Below, piece after piece: positions 16,001 to 23,149 of a stretch of 41,204 nt of DNA (the stretch's first letter is position 1; each line of letters starts with the position of its first letter). The notes under the pieces were generated by a model. The model searched no databases. It saw only the letters and a program-made list of their open reading frames with translations, and had not been told where the DNA came from. The DNA is taken from positions 1 through 41,204 of IMG/VR virus record IMGVR_UViG_3300030012_001842. One strand, given 5' to 3'. This DNA is from a virus. A program made the position numbers and the translations under genes.

Positions 16001-19000
16001 AGTTTAAAACTTGTTTACCGTTAGTTAGTTCTAAATTAGCACCAAATGAAGAAGCTATATTTTGAAACACGTTACCCACTCTATCCATCATCGATTCATT
16101 ATACTGAAGAGAACCTGTTGCTAAAGCATCTAAAAACAAAGTCATTGATTCTTCCATACGTATAGCATAAGAAGAGCTATTATAAGCTTCTAATCTTTTT
16201 CTAAAACCGCTATCTAAAACAGTTTTAGGGTCTATTTTTTTTAAGTGTTCAAAGAACGTGTGTCCTAATGCTAATTTTAATTTAGGATTTTTCTTAGTAA
16301 TATGATTTAAATAAAAGTGAAAGAACTCATGACTAGCAACGTTAGCACCACCTGTGGTAACAGCTAGGTCTTCGTTTATAATTATTTCATAACCATTTTT
16401 AGTTGGTAAAAACATACCATGAGCCGTAGTAGATTCTTGTATATAGTTTTCTATATTAACAAGCTTTCCATTAACGTCTATAGTTGTAACTACTTTACCC
16501 GTGCTTATTTGTACTAGTTGTCCTTTTCTATTTCTTTTAAATCCTAATTTTTTTAACCAAATTTTTTCAACTTGTTTTGAGTTAGAAGCTTCTGTTATTT
16601 TTAGGCCTTTAAACTCTGGTGTGTTTTCTACTATGTTTTTAACTTCTTTTAAAGTTTTTTTGTACAATTTTTTGTTTTTATAAAACACAGAATTAGGATT
16701 TTTTAATAACTCTAATTTTATAGGAGCTAATATATTATTTTTTAATCTATTTAATTGATTTATTTTTCTTCTACCTTTAGCGGTTATTTTTTCACTACTT
16801 ATTTTTTGTATCTCAGCATCTATTTCTTTTATTTTATCAGCCTGTTCTTTTGTAGCAATGCTTAATAATTCTGTTTGTACAGCTTTTTGTTCAATAAATC
16901 TTTGTTTTAAATTAGGTGTTTTTACTAGATCTTGATCTAAATTATTTTTATTAAGTAGTTTTCTAGCAGCTTCTAATGCAGTAAAGTCATTATTAACATA
17001 TATGTCTGTATTTTTAGTAATATCTCCATTTTTAATAGACTCTCTAATAGCTTTTAACCAAGATTTTTTATCTTTAAAACTTTTATACTTAAATTCATAT
17101 TTTGATTTTTTAGAAGGACCGCTAAAAACAGAGCCGCCAACAGACATTACGTTAAAACCAATACCCATAGCACCAACAGTCATAAGAGTTTGTCCAAGTA
17201 AATCATAGTTTAATCCTTCAAGCTTTCCATCATCACTCCATTTTAAAAAGCTGTATGGATTGCCAAGAATACCATCATTAAATCCAGCTGCAAATAACTC
17301 TTCTACAAATTCAACAGGTGTGTTCTGCCAAGCTACAAGACGTTTTACTTCGTCCATATTAAGCCCAGTTACAGAAAACTTAGTATCTTTCCATCTTTGA
17401 AGACCTTTAAGGCCTTTACGTGTATTACTAGCCCATTGTAAATATTTATAAGCAACAAAGTTTGGCACAAATTTTTCTTTAAATTTACTAGAGTTAACTA
17501 ACTTGCCAAGTTGAGTATCAGGCCCAATCATTTTATTTTTTAATGAACTAGTCCAATCTTTACCTCTATTTAAAAATTTACCACCACCAAACATTAACAA
17601 TCTACCAACAACAGCTTCTGTTATAAGTTCGCTCCAAGTTGTACCGTACGATTTAGCTAAAAGCTTTAATGTTGAGTCATGTATCGTTTCAAATGCCCCA
17701 CCCTCTCCTGTTCCAAATATTTTTAATTCACCAACTTCGTTAAAGGCAGCAGAAAACTCAGGTGTTGCAAGATCTTGAAATGTTTGATTCATTCTACCAC
17801 CAACAAATCCTAAAGCACTAGTTGTAATTGTAGAATAACCTATTAAATCACCCATTACATCTAATCCAAATGTTAGATTTTTTAAAGGTTTTTTTGTTAC
17901 TTTATCAATTATAACTCCTTTTCTAATAGCTAAATTAGACATGTTTTTAGTAAAAGATGTTTTTATTACTTTGTTTATAATAGCTTTTTGCGGAGCTGAA
18001 GCAGCGCTAAGCATTGCAAATTCTGCTAACCAGCTAAGAGAGTGTTTAAGGGCTGCACCACCTTTTTTACTATGGCTGTAGTAATTTTCTTGCAAGCCTT
18101 GCAACTGTCTATCATAAGATGCCATAGCAACAGTATAGGTTTCTAAAGCTGTTAATTTTTCCCCTGAAGCTTGTTTTTTTATAAGGTTTTTTATTTCTCT
18201 ACCATCTGATGCTAGTATATGGCCCATGAATATAGGTGTAGACTTCCACCAATCACCGTCAACAAGTCCTTCTAAAAATTGTCTAGCACCTGATTTGCTG
18301 TCGTTAAAATCTTCTAAGGTTGCATCTTGTATACTTTCATTATATCTAAGTGACTGCTCTATACCGTCTTTAACTTCTTCGTTTAATATTCTACCTATTT
18401 CACCTATTAGCCAATCTTGAGTTAACGTTATTTTCTTAGGATTTCTACCGTTAGATAGCTTGCCCGAATCGTATATATTATTTTGTATAGTTATTGATTT
18501 TCCTTTTTGTAATTTTTTAACAATTTCTTCTCCTCTAGGATGTGACTCTTTTATTTGCTCAAATAATTCATTTTTTATTTCAATTATATTTTTATCTGTA
18601 TTTAAAAGAGATGGACTAAAAGTGTAATGCTTAGTGTTTGTTCCTTCTTTTCTAGAAGTCATAGTGTCTCTATAGAAAAATTCTCCTTTATTAGAGTTCC
18701 AATACCATGAGTGCTTAGCATTTAAAACGCCGGTTTCTTTATTAAAAGTTCCCATGGCGTCTATAGTTTGTATTTTATTTGTTTGTATTAATTCAAATGT
18801 ATTTTTAAATTTATCTGAAATTAGTGTAGCTATATTAAGCGCGTCTGCCTGTAAATATAAAAGCGAGTCTTCATCTTTTATATCAAGGCGTTCTACTTCT
18901 CTATCACGCATTTTACTGTGAAAAAAAGCAGCAAATTCTGTCTTAGCATCGATAGCATCTGGGCCGCCATCATCATAACCTAATTCTTTTGAAAGATTAT

Positions 19001-20684
19001 TCCACAAGGCATTTAAATCACCTATTTTTTCATAATAAGTTTTTGTGTTCCAATTACCGTTATTAACAAAATAATTCAAATAACTATTTAATCTATCTTC
19101 ACCAAATATAGAATAATTATTTGTATAAGTTTTTGAAAACTTTTCCATGTCATCTTTAGAAGCTTCAACTATTAATGGCTCTAATTTTTCTTCTCTAAAT
19201 TTTAAATATATAGGATTTTGCCACAACATTTCATTTCTAAAATTGCTAACTTCTTTTTGTAAATCGTCGTTAAAATATTTAGCTTCTAGTTCGTCAAATT
19301 TATCTTTAAGATTGTTATTTAATTCATCAACATCTTCTTTTTTAAAACAGTCTGTAGCAAAAATTCTTTGTGATTGACCAGATTTTAATCCAGCTCTATA
19401 TTGTGATATTGATGGCACGCCTCTGTCACAAGATCCATTTGGAAACTTTTTTGCAAAATCTTCTTCTAATTTTTTTCTTACTTCTTGATATTCTGTATCT
19501 AATTTTTCTGACTTACGTCTAATACTAGGGCCAAACTCTTTATCTATAGCATCTTGAATTGTTTTAGTAACTAACGATCCAGAAAAACCTTCAACCTTAT
19601 CATCAAAAAAGTCTTCTTCTAACTGATCTATTTGAGGCTTTATAGTAGACTTATATTCTGCTTGCTCGGTATACCAAGGCCAAAAAGCATTATTAAATTT
19701 TTCCGATTCGTATTCACTAATAACCGCTAACACATTAGAGTCACCATCTATTTTAAAAGGATTTAAGTTTTTTAAAGTAGTGTCTTTATAACTATCAGGA
19801 GAAAAAATATCATCAGTGTTAATGTTGTCTTCAAAGTTTATCATTTTAGAAGGGCTAACATCTTCACCTTCGCCTTCTATTGGCTCTCCAATCTCAATAG
19901 CAGGCTCGTATATTTTACCAGCAATTGATGTGCCTTCTGTTTCTTCAGCAACATACCAATTAGGATTTTTTTCTAGTAAGCCTTCATATAAAAATTTAAG
20001 CTTTTCATATTCTTGTATTCTACCTTCTTCTTTCCACTGTTTTTTGGTTTTACCTTGTATAGTTATTATACCGTACTCACCCCAGTCTATTAGTTTATTT
20101 TCTTTTTTACGAAACGGATCAAACCAACCTTCACCCCAACTGTAACCAAGTGAAGAGTTTCTGTTTTTAATTTCTTTAGGATCAATAAGTTGGTCAAGTA
20201 ATTCTTTATCAGATAAGCCATCTGGGTTTAATTCTTTCATTAAACTTTCCATGCTAAGTGTATTAGCTGCTGGCGTTAGATCATCATCATCACTTTTCTT
20301 ATCATCTGTTTTTTCTACTTCTACAGTTTGCTCAGGATCAAAATCAAAGTTACTTTCACCGTAGTCAAAATAACCACCTGCATCGGCTGTTACAATGCCA
20401 TCGTTACTTGAGTCTGGTAATACCAAAGAAGTATCTACCAATGATGATTCCGTATCTATTGTTGTTGTTTTGATTGGTTGGGACAGACTTGTCCCTTTGG
20501 GCTTTCCCAGGCTAGGCTCTTCTTGCTTTGTGTTATCGATTTTAAAATCTAAACTATCAGTATCAATGACCTCTCTTGGAAAGTTGTTTTGATATTTTTT
20601 TAAAAATTTATTTTTATTTTCTGGACGAACGTATGCCACTTCTGGTTTGCCGTCTAGCATTATTTCAAATTTTAAATTTTTCAT
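10002..20684 (-). CDS. Giant polyvalent protein: metallopeptidase, split HAD phosphatase with inserted P-loop kinase, tandem zinc fingers
   Basis: 3560 residues. Order of parts: an acidic N-terminus; long helical regions; hydrophobic segments near 970 and 1190; a metallopeptidase-like HEFFH at 1452-1456; a HAD motif I, DFDDTL, at 2417; a P-loop kinase with GGAGSGKG at 2451 and zeta-toxin-like features (IVNSDISLEWLKKN, VVVDGTGG, MLFVDTSLDVALERNRAR); HAD motif II, LTARP, at 2694 and a late motif, FADDALQNVEAV, at 2749; hydrophobic stretches near 3080 and 3290; a charged E/K coiled coil at about 3432-3486; and two C-terminal C-x9-C-x(10-12)-C-x2-H fingers (C3490 to H3516, C3535 to H3559). Giant proteins carrying such domains are known in phages as polyvalent proteins and are often injected with DNA. 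Its place beside putative internal virion proteins supports that role. Confidence 0.8.
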   Translation of the reverse strand: MKNLKFEIMLDGKPEVAYVRPENKNKFLKKYQNNFPREVIDTDSLDFKIDNTKQEEPSLGKPKGTSLSQPIKTTTIDTESSLVDTSLVLPDSSNDGIVTADAGGYFDYGESNFDFDPEQTVEVEKTDDKKSDDDDLTPAANTLSMESLMKELNPDGLSDKELLDQLIDPKEIKNRNSSLGYSWGEGWFDPFRKKENKLIDWGEYGIITIQGKTKKQWKEEGRIQEYEKLKFLYEGLLEKNPNWYVAEETEGTSIAGKIYEPAIEIGEPIEGEGEDVSPSKMINFEDNINTDDIFSPDSYKDTTLKNLNPFKIDGDSNVLAVISEYESEKFNNAFWPWYTEQAEYKSTIKPQIDQLEEDFFDDKVEGFSGSLVTKTIQDAIDKEFGPSIRRKSEKLDTEYQEVRKKLEEDFAKKFPNGSCDRGVPSISQYRAGLKSGQSQRIFATDCFKKEDVDELNNNLKDKFDELEAKYFNDDLQKEVSNFRNEMLWQNPIYLKFREEKLEPLIVEASKDDMEKFSKTYTNNYSIFGEDRLNSYLNYFVNNGNWNTKTYYEKIGDLNALWNNLSKELGYDDGGPDAIDAKTEFAAFFHSKMRDREVERLDIKDEDSLLYLQADALNIATLISDKFKNTFELIQTNKIQTIDAMGTFNKETGVLNAKHSWYWNSNKGEFFYRDTMTSRKEGTNTKHYTFSPSLLNTDKNIIEIKNELFEQIKESHPRGEEIVKKLQKGKSITIQNNIYDSGKLSNGRNPKKITLTQDWLIGEIGRILNEEVKDGIEQSLRYNESIQDATLEDFNDSKSGARQFLEGLVDGDWWKSTPIFMGHILASDGREIKNLIKKQASGEKLTALETYTVAMASYDRQLQGLQENYYSHSKKGGAALKHSLSWLAEFAMLSAASAPQKAIINKVIKTSFTKNMSNLAIRKGVIIDKVTKKPLKNLTFGLDVMGDLIGYSTITTSALGFVGGRMNQTFQDLATPEFSAAFNEVGELKIFGTGEGGAFETIHDSTLKLLAKSYGTTWSELITEAVVGRLLMFGGGKFLNRGKDWTSSLKNKMIGPDTQLGKLVNSSKFKEKFVPNFVAYKYLQWASNTRKGLKGLQRWKDTKFSVTGLNMDEVKRLVAWQNTPVEFVEELFAAGFNDGILGNPYSFLKWSDDGKLEGLNYDLLGQTLMTVGAMGIGFNVMSVGGSVFSGPSKKSKYEFKYKSFKDKKSWLKAIRESIKNGDITKNTDIYVNNDFTALEAARKLLNKNNLDQDLVKTPNLKQRFIEQKAVQTELLSIATKEQADKIKEIDAEIQKISSEKITAKGRRKINQLNRLKNNILAPIKLELLKNPNSVFYKNKKLYKKTLKEVKNIVENTPEFKGLKITEASNSKQVEKIWLKKLGFKRNRKGQLVQISTGKVVTTIDVNGKLVNIENYIQESTTAHGMFLPTKNGYEIIINEDLAVTTGGANVASHEFFHFYLNHITKKNPKLKLALGHTFFEHLKKIDPKTVLDSGFRKRLEAYNSSSYAIRMEESMTLFLDALATGSLQYNESMMDRVGNVFQNIASSFGANLELTNGKQVLNFIKEFNTSIKEGKFSDNLINKIDQGIVVGGEIAQIVENLEQQESKHVRGEVRKIKKALKSKGVSNNLIKVYVDLIKEKAKEEGVSVNFSKAIEDLAKESDPDVNADIYNTLNDLFQTYRQADPSITIKQVWNLPENQDLKKELIKNNLNLVVQRANVADKVKSGLTLEEKKKVKRKHFVSGFATELATLANTWDPGINPDFVKYASPLLKVRYNQIKNEAIDKAEQEGGPGTVGLQMQTSEGLIDRPIADVKDKRLEDFENQPILQQQINFNKGVPETAPKLKFVRDQVNFKQKTNDIIAKTVNKTNYDVEGKLYEDVKKDIMSQEPFTGSQTKNQVKPNGVAYSVLKAVAANEYSVDPRSILAAAQTLTVNDSNGIRRKISERMQEVGVKDFVKSIFPALQYNNVSKKSLGINRAILKGLYANPGIRVPNIKGQVLNVDNMTDDQIKAEFGINPDFSLTEHTRKFDPILKGTVVQTSVFAFNQAAREIQDLQAANIGISRPGSAIVPGQLDVMFSKDNGDVLTAENLGQKHPKITMDNVDRFVKDMVTIIKNFDTMIGPGFITKNVAITSSTISGRNNNLGHQTRKYAKAQLDKKIKFGKDERFARNKYSTESLRNLLAKGKKISRQEISRLNKRNVDNFTKMWVAIHKMVQDDITLVSPLLHWLKGSQSEGSHPHRIGAALEYFDISHKGDYLFEHALQNATSYRLLMHAAGNIKSPKQFAEFLEAVKKNYKLIAMKKTDDDKLIATKLNNLMAVRKVNGKFVEAPWNVFENNWWERYFNQYVAAIEGGMNPNNFINLQTGTTLAEDFNINADGSFRLSKPAIETQSKQNLNDAFDNQVLFSKTGETQGLSVFDFDDTLGFTKSGVRATIPNPEGTPKPKRKVVFLAGGAGSGKGNVISKLGLEGMGFKIVNSDISLEWLKKNSGLPADMRDLTKEQRSTLGKLGAQARKIARNKMMKYQGNANGVVVDGTGGSVKTMQKLVDEFIGKGYDVSMLFVDTSLDVALERNRARKERSLLDVIVRRNHEAVQNNKSSFKDMFGNRFMEVNTDNLTQQSPMPDNLVKQMDDFVSSYEKRRLDAAEFAEQGAEILEQGGTFDFSEFNDVVDGTPGPLLDKAKERSKKFGAKDIFVLTARPAASAGPIQQFLKSQGLDIPLRNITGLGNSTAEAKAEWFIQKFAEGYNDMYFADDALQNVEAVRDVLNQLDVKSDVVQAKVKFSKAMNTSFNEMIERKKGIAADKIFSEAEAKKLGKDIGRFSIYIPPSAEDFKGLLYYFLGKGKQGNKDMKFMEEALLKPFAKGIRAWNTYKQNMSNDYLNLKKAMPEVSKSINNKVPGTNFTNDSAIRVYLWDKHGFDIPGISESLKTTLVNHVKNNKDLMTFANTLSTITKRKDGYIAPGQNWSVSSIGGDLIRVVNKVGRQEFLSEWIENKDVIFSQENLNKIEAVYGTRFIEALNNILYRMENGGNRVVSKDREVNMMVNWINGAVGSIMFFNTRSALLQTLSAVNFVNFSDNNIFKATAAFANQPQFWKDFVMLFNSDQLKQRRRGLQTDVSASELTKSFKENGNSYEAVLNFLLEKGFLPTQIADSTAIAFGGASFYRNRYNKYIKEGMSAKQANDQAMLDFQEIAEETQQSSREDLVSKQQASVLGRLVLAFQNVTMQYGRLTKKALSDLVNRRGDTKTNISKIIYYGAVQNVVFASLQSALAFLVFGGSDDEPLIEEKTTRALNGALDSFLRGLGIHGALISALKNTALAWQKESELAQEGKGFGREAKWNIAREAINLSPPIGSKVRKVANAYSSKEYGRDISDKLKFRLENPKLQAATGVIEGLTNIPLNRLLNKANNLEEAITGQHELWQRAALIAGWNKWDIGIKDEEVEEAKEEVKIEKKEKKEEEKKQKKIEKEKIKQEEKKKEEKRKKDEGIKTLRCSGIRSNGQRCNMRGDTKKKKFLCVYHREFKEGSDTDGDGKKEYRCTATKSNGQRCKNKTENENKKCYAHQ

Positions 20685-20719
20685 AAACTGTTTCGTTAGT
20701 TACCCGTTAATAAATTGTT

Positions 20720-21547
20720 TTACGCAAATTCGTATGGATCGTATCCAGCTTCTTCTTGGTTTTGTAAATTTGGTTTAGTTCTATTTTGTTCTGCAAACTT
20801 AGTAAAATACTCAGCTACATAATCTATAGTTTGCTCTTTGTTTTTTAATAATTCTTCAAATATAGCTACAGCATCTTCAAATGATATCTTTTCATCTTTT
20901 AGCTCTTTGTCAAAATCTTTATATGAAGACATCATTGTAGATTCAATAAAGTCATCTCTAAAGTTTCTTCCACCAAATATCTCATCATTTATTAAAGAAT
21001 CTAAGTTACCTTTAACAATAATGTTGTTTCTTATATTTCTAAACATGCCGTCTCTGTTAAAATCACCACTTTTGTTAACATCACTTATTAACATGTTTAT
21101 TGCTTTTTGAGAATCTTCGTCTATTTTTTTAGAATTAACAAAATCCTCTAGCTCGTGTAAATACATGTCAACATTGCCTGGGCCATAAGGATTTGGCATA
21201 TTAAAAACAGGTTGGTCATTTTTTAATTCGTAATCCATATTTCCTGTTGCAAAATCTAATAAAGCAGAGCCAAATCTTTTAGAAAATTTACGAGCAGGAT
21301 TTTTACCAAATACTTGTTCGTCTGCTAAACTATCTAGTATATTTAATTTAGTTTCTTCAATTTCAGTAACAGTAGCTGACGTGCCATATAAACCTTGCAC
21401 CATATTACTTCTTACGTTAGCGTCAGTTTCGTTAGCGTAACGATCTCTGCCAGCATAAATAGCTTCTTCTAATCTTTTTTTTACTATAGAAGGTAAGTCT
21501 TTTCTATTAAGCTCTATGTTTACTATTTTTTTAAAATCTTCTTGCAT
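20720..21547 (-). CDS. Hypothetical protein of the internal virion module, 275 aa
   Basis: Almost entirely helical and charged, with no signal peptide or membrane helix. Segments such as IVKKRLEEAIYAGRDRYANE, FSKRFGSALLDFATGNMDYE and FEDAVAIFEELLKNKEQTID suggest a long alpha-helical protein; a DFNRDG turn is the only loop-like motif. The C-terminus is Asn/Gln/Pro-rich and acidic. It lies between the Gln-rich putative internal protein and the giant protein, 35 bases from the latter and three bases after the former, so an internal virion or ejection role is likely from context. No family is recognised. Confidence 0.65.
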   Translation of the reverse strand: MQEDFKKIVNIELNRKDLPSIVKKRLEEAIYAGRDRYANETDANVRSNMVQGLYGTSATVTEIEETKLNILDSLADEQVFGKNPARKFSKRFGSALLDFATGNMDYELKNDQPVFNMPNPYGPGNVDMYLHELEDFVNSKKIDEDSQKAINMLISDVNKSGDFNRDGMFRNIRNNIIVKGNLDSLINDEIFGGRNFRDDFIESTMMSSYKDFDKELKDEKISFEDAVAIFEELLKNKEQTIDYVAEYFTKFAEQNRTKPNLQNQEEAGYDPYEFA

Positions 21548-21550
21548 AAT

Positions 21551-22189
21551 TTAGCTTGTCATTTCTTTTATTCCAGCACCTAATAATTGACCACCGGCTT
21601 GCTGCATGCCTTGCGATACCATTTGATTACCCGCTTGTTCGGCTCCAATTCCAGCTTGTGCAAACATGTTTACTCTTTGTTGATCCATAGCCATTATTTG
21701 ACCGTATTTTTGCATTTCCATTTGTTGAGACTGTCTTTCTCCTTGCGCTTGTAGTTGTTGTATTTGAGCAGCTTGTTGTTGCCTTGCCATTTGATTTTGC
21801 CTTTCTTGTTGCCCTATACTAGCAGCTGATCTTTGTGAAGCTAATTGACCTTGTTTAGCAAGAGACTGGGCTAACGCCGCTATACCGCTACCACCGGCAG
21901 CGCCTCTAAGACTTTGCATTATATTAGCTTGACTTTGTTGAAAAGACTGTCTTTCAAATTCAGCTTGACGCTGATCAACAGTTAAGTCTTCCATAGTATT
22001 TTCTAAATCCATAAATGGATTACTAGTATCTAAACTTTCATATATAGCTCTTTGTCTATCAAGTTTTTGCTGAGCTTTTTTTTCTTTACGCTTCATTCTT
22101 TTTCTCATCTTTCTTTGAGCTATACCTCCATAAATTGACCCTCCAGCCAATAATGAGCCACCTACTATTCCTAATACTATTCCTGACAT
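21551..22189 (-). CDS. Gln-rich putative internal virion (DNA ejection) protein
   Basis: 212 residues. A hydrophobic Gly-rich N-terminus (IVLGIVGGSLLAGGSIYGGI) could insert in a membrane and is followed by a basic helix (RKMRKRMKRKEKKAQQKLDR). An Ala/Gly/Ser segment (LRGAAGGSGIAALAQSLAKQ) and a Gln-rich coiled coil (about 120-165) lead to a Gly/Gln-rich tail. This layout, hydrophobic N-terminus plus Gln/Ala-rich helices, is typical of T7 gp14-like and P22-type ejection proteins, and the gene order next to a giant protein fits. The first 13 bases overlap the 3' end of the cupin gene. The family assignment is by composition and position only. Confidence 0.65.
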   Translation of the reverse strand: MSGIVLGIVGGSLLAGGSIYGGIAQRKMRKRMKRKEKKAQQKLDRQRAIYESLDTSNPFMDLENTMEDLTVDQRQAEFERQSFQQSQANIMQSLRGAAGGSGIAALAQSLAKQGQLASQRSAASIGQQERQNQMARQQQAAQIQQLQAQGERQSQQMEMQKYGQIMAMDQQRVNMFAQAGIGAEQAGNQMVSQGMQQAGGQLLGAGIKEMTS

Positions 22190-22668
22190 AAGTTTTCTTT
22201 TTTAATATATTCTTCCATGTTAATAGAGTATAAAGATTTTTCAATATCTTCCATGTCTCTAGTGTTTGTTGGATTTTTGTGTACGTTTATAAAAATTGAA
22301 TCTTTTAAAGATAATATTAATCTTTTTGCTCCTTTTAAAGATTTTTCATAACATGGAGCAATGTGTTCTACTTGTTCACCTTCAGTTGTTACAAGTATTC
22401 TTCCTTTTAACAAAAACCAAAAATGCTCAGTGTGATGTATTGCGCTAATAACAGCACAATCTTTTGGCATGTACATTTTTCGCATGTATAGTTGGTCTGC
22501 AAAATCATTTTCAATTCTAAAGCCCTCATCTATATAAGTAACTAATTTTTTACCATCACCATGAACAAAGTCTAAATGATTATTTTGTATAAGTAATTCT
22601 TGCGCCTCTTCTAAACGAGAAACAAAATTACTTACTTTATTATTAGATTTAATTAAATTTTTTGACAT
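22177..22668 (-). CDS. Cupin-fold protein in the virion gene cluster
   Basis: 163 residues. A helical N-terminus precedes a small beta-barrel region. MYMPKDCAVISAIHHTEHFWFLLKGR (78-90) has the H-x3-H and following 'xxKGR' typical of cupin motif 1, and SIFINVHKNP (H130) fits motif 2. Cupins usually bind one metal through such histidines and can be enzymes or sugar-binding proteins; which applies here cannot be read. It is preceded by a candidate promoter motif and overlaps the Gln-rich internal virion gene by 13 bases, so the products are probably made together. Confidence 0.65.
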   Translation of the reverse strand: MSKNLIKSNNKVSNFVSRLEEAQELLIQNNHLDFVHGDGKKLVTYIDEGFRIENDFADQLYMRKMYMPKDCAVISAIHHTEHFWFLLKGRILVTTEGEQVEHIAPCYEKSLKGAKRLILSLKDSIFINVHKNPTNTRDMEDIEKSLYSINMEEYIKKENLCQE

Positions 22669-22685
22669 ATAGCTACTTTTACTAC

Positions 22686-22701
22686 TACTATATAGTTACA
22701 T
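22686..22701 (-). promoter_or_regulatory. Candidate phage promoter motif before the cupin gene
   Basis: The minus strand reads ATGTAACTATATAGTA, ending about 17 bases from the ATG at 22668. The first 13 bases are identical to a site at the same distance from the ATG at 32773. TATAGT could act as a -10 element; no clear -33 or -35 element is seen. It lies in one of the few gaps of more than 40 bases in the leftward unit. Confidence 0.5.
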
Positions 22702-22711
22702 TTTTTAACAA

Positions 22712-23140
22712 CTATTTACTACTTTCTGCTATTTCGCAAGATATAGCATACAGCTCTGCTTTTTCAGTAGAGTCATTTATAAATTTAGTTTTGCCAAAAT
22801 AACCTTTTATATCACCTATATTTACTTCATTATCTTTTGCAAATAAAATAAAATCAGTTGTAGTAGGTGGTGTTGTATCTGCTGATATATTACATATTAC
22901 ATAAACACCACCATCACCAAATGTTATTTCATCAACTGTTCCTATTGTTGTCATGGCTTGCTGCTCTGTAATATCAGGAGCGTTAAATATGTCTGTTGGA
23001 TTAGAACTAGTAGTAATAATAGGTAAATTAGGACTAAAATTAAGTAAGCTTTGCCCAGATACGTAAAAAACAGTATCACCAACTTGTAACGAAGCCGGGG
23101 CAGATGTTTGTTCTTCAAAAAATAATTCTATTAATGGCAT
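22712..23140 (-). CDS. Small beta-rich virion protein, 142 aa
   Basis: No signal peptide or membrane helix. The N-terminal part (LQVGDTVFYVSGQSLLNFSP) has an SH3-like strand pattern, then VDEITFGDGGVYVICNISAD continues with strands. The C-terminus (IGDIKGYFGKTKFINDSTE then KAELYAISCEIAESSK) is, to my memory, a recurrent ending in structural proteins of uncultivated marine phages. It lies between the 601-aa virion protein and the cupin gene. A tail-accessory role is inferred from position. Confidence 0.65.
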   Translation of the reverse strand: MPLIELFFEEQTSAPASLQVGDTVFYVSGQSLLNFSPNLPIITTSSNPTDIFNAPDITEQQAMTTIGTVDEITFGDGGVYVICNISADTTPPTTTDFILFAKDNEVNIGDIKGYFGKTKFINDSTEKAELYAISCEIAESSK

Positions 23141-23149
23141 ATTTTAATT

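Noticed and set aside
10005-20592. Many plus-strand frames opposite the giant gene
   Set aside because: All lie within one long coding frame on the other strand, are short, and are Ser/Leu/Phe-rich as expected from antisense of Lys/Glu-rich codons.
10002-20684. Giant protein as a phage RNA polymerase, as in some crAss-like phages
   Set aside because: No DxDGD-type polymerase motif was found; the visible motifs are HEFFH, P-loop kinase, HAD and zinc fingers.
20685-20719. GTAACTA upstream of the giant gene as a fourth promoter motif
   Set aside because: Only seven bases match and no TATA[AG]T follows at the right distance.
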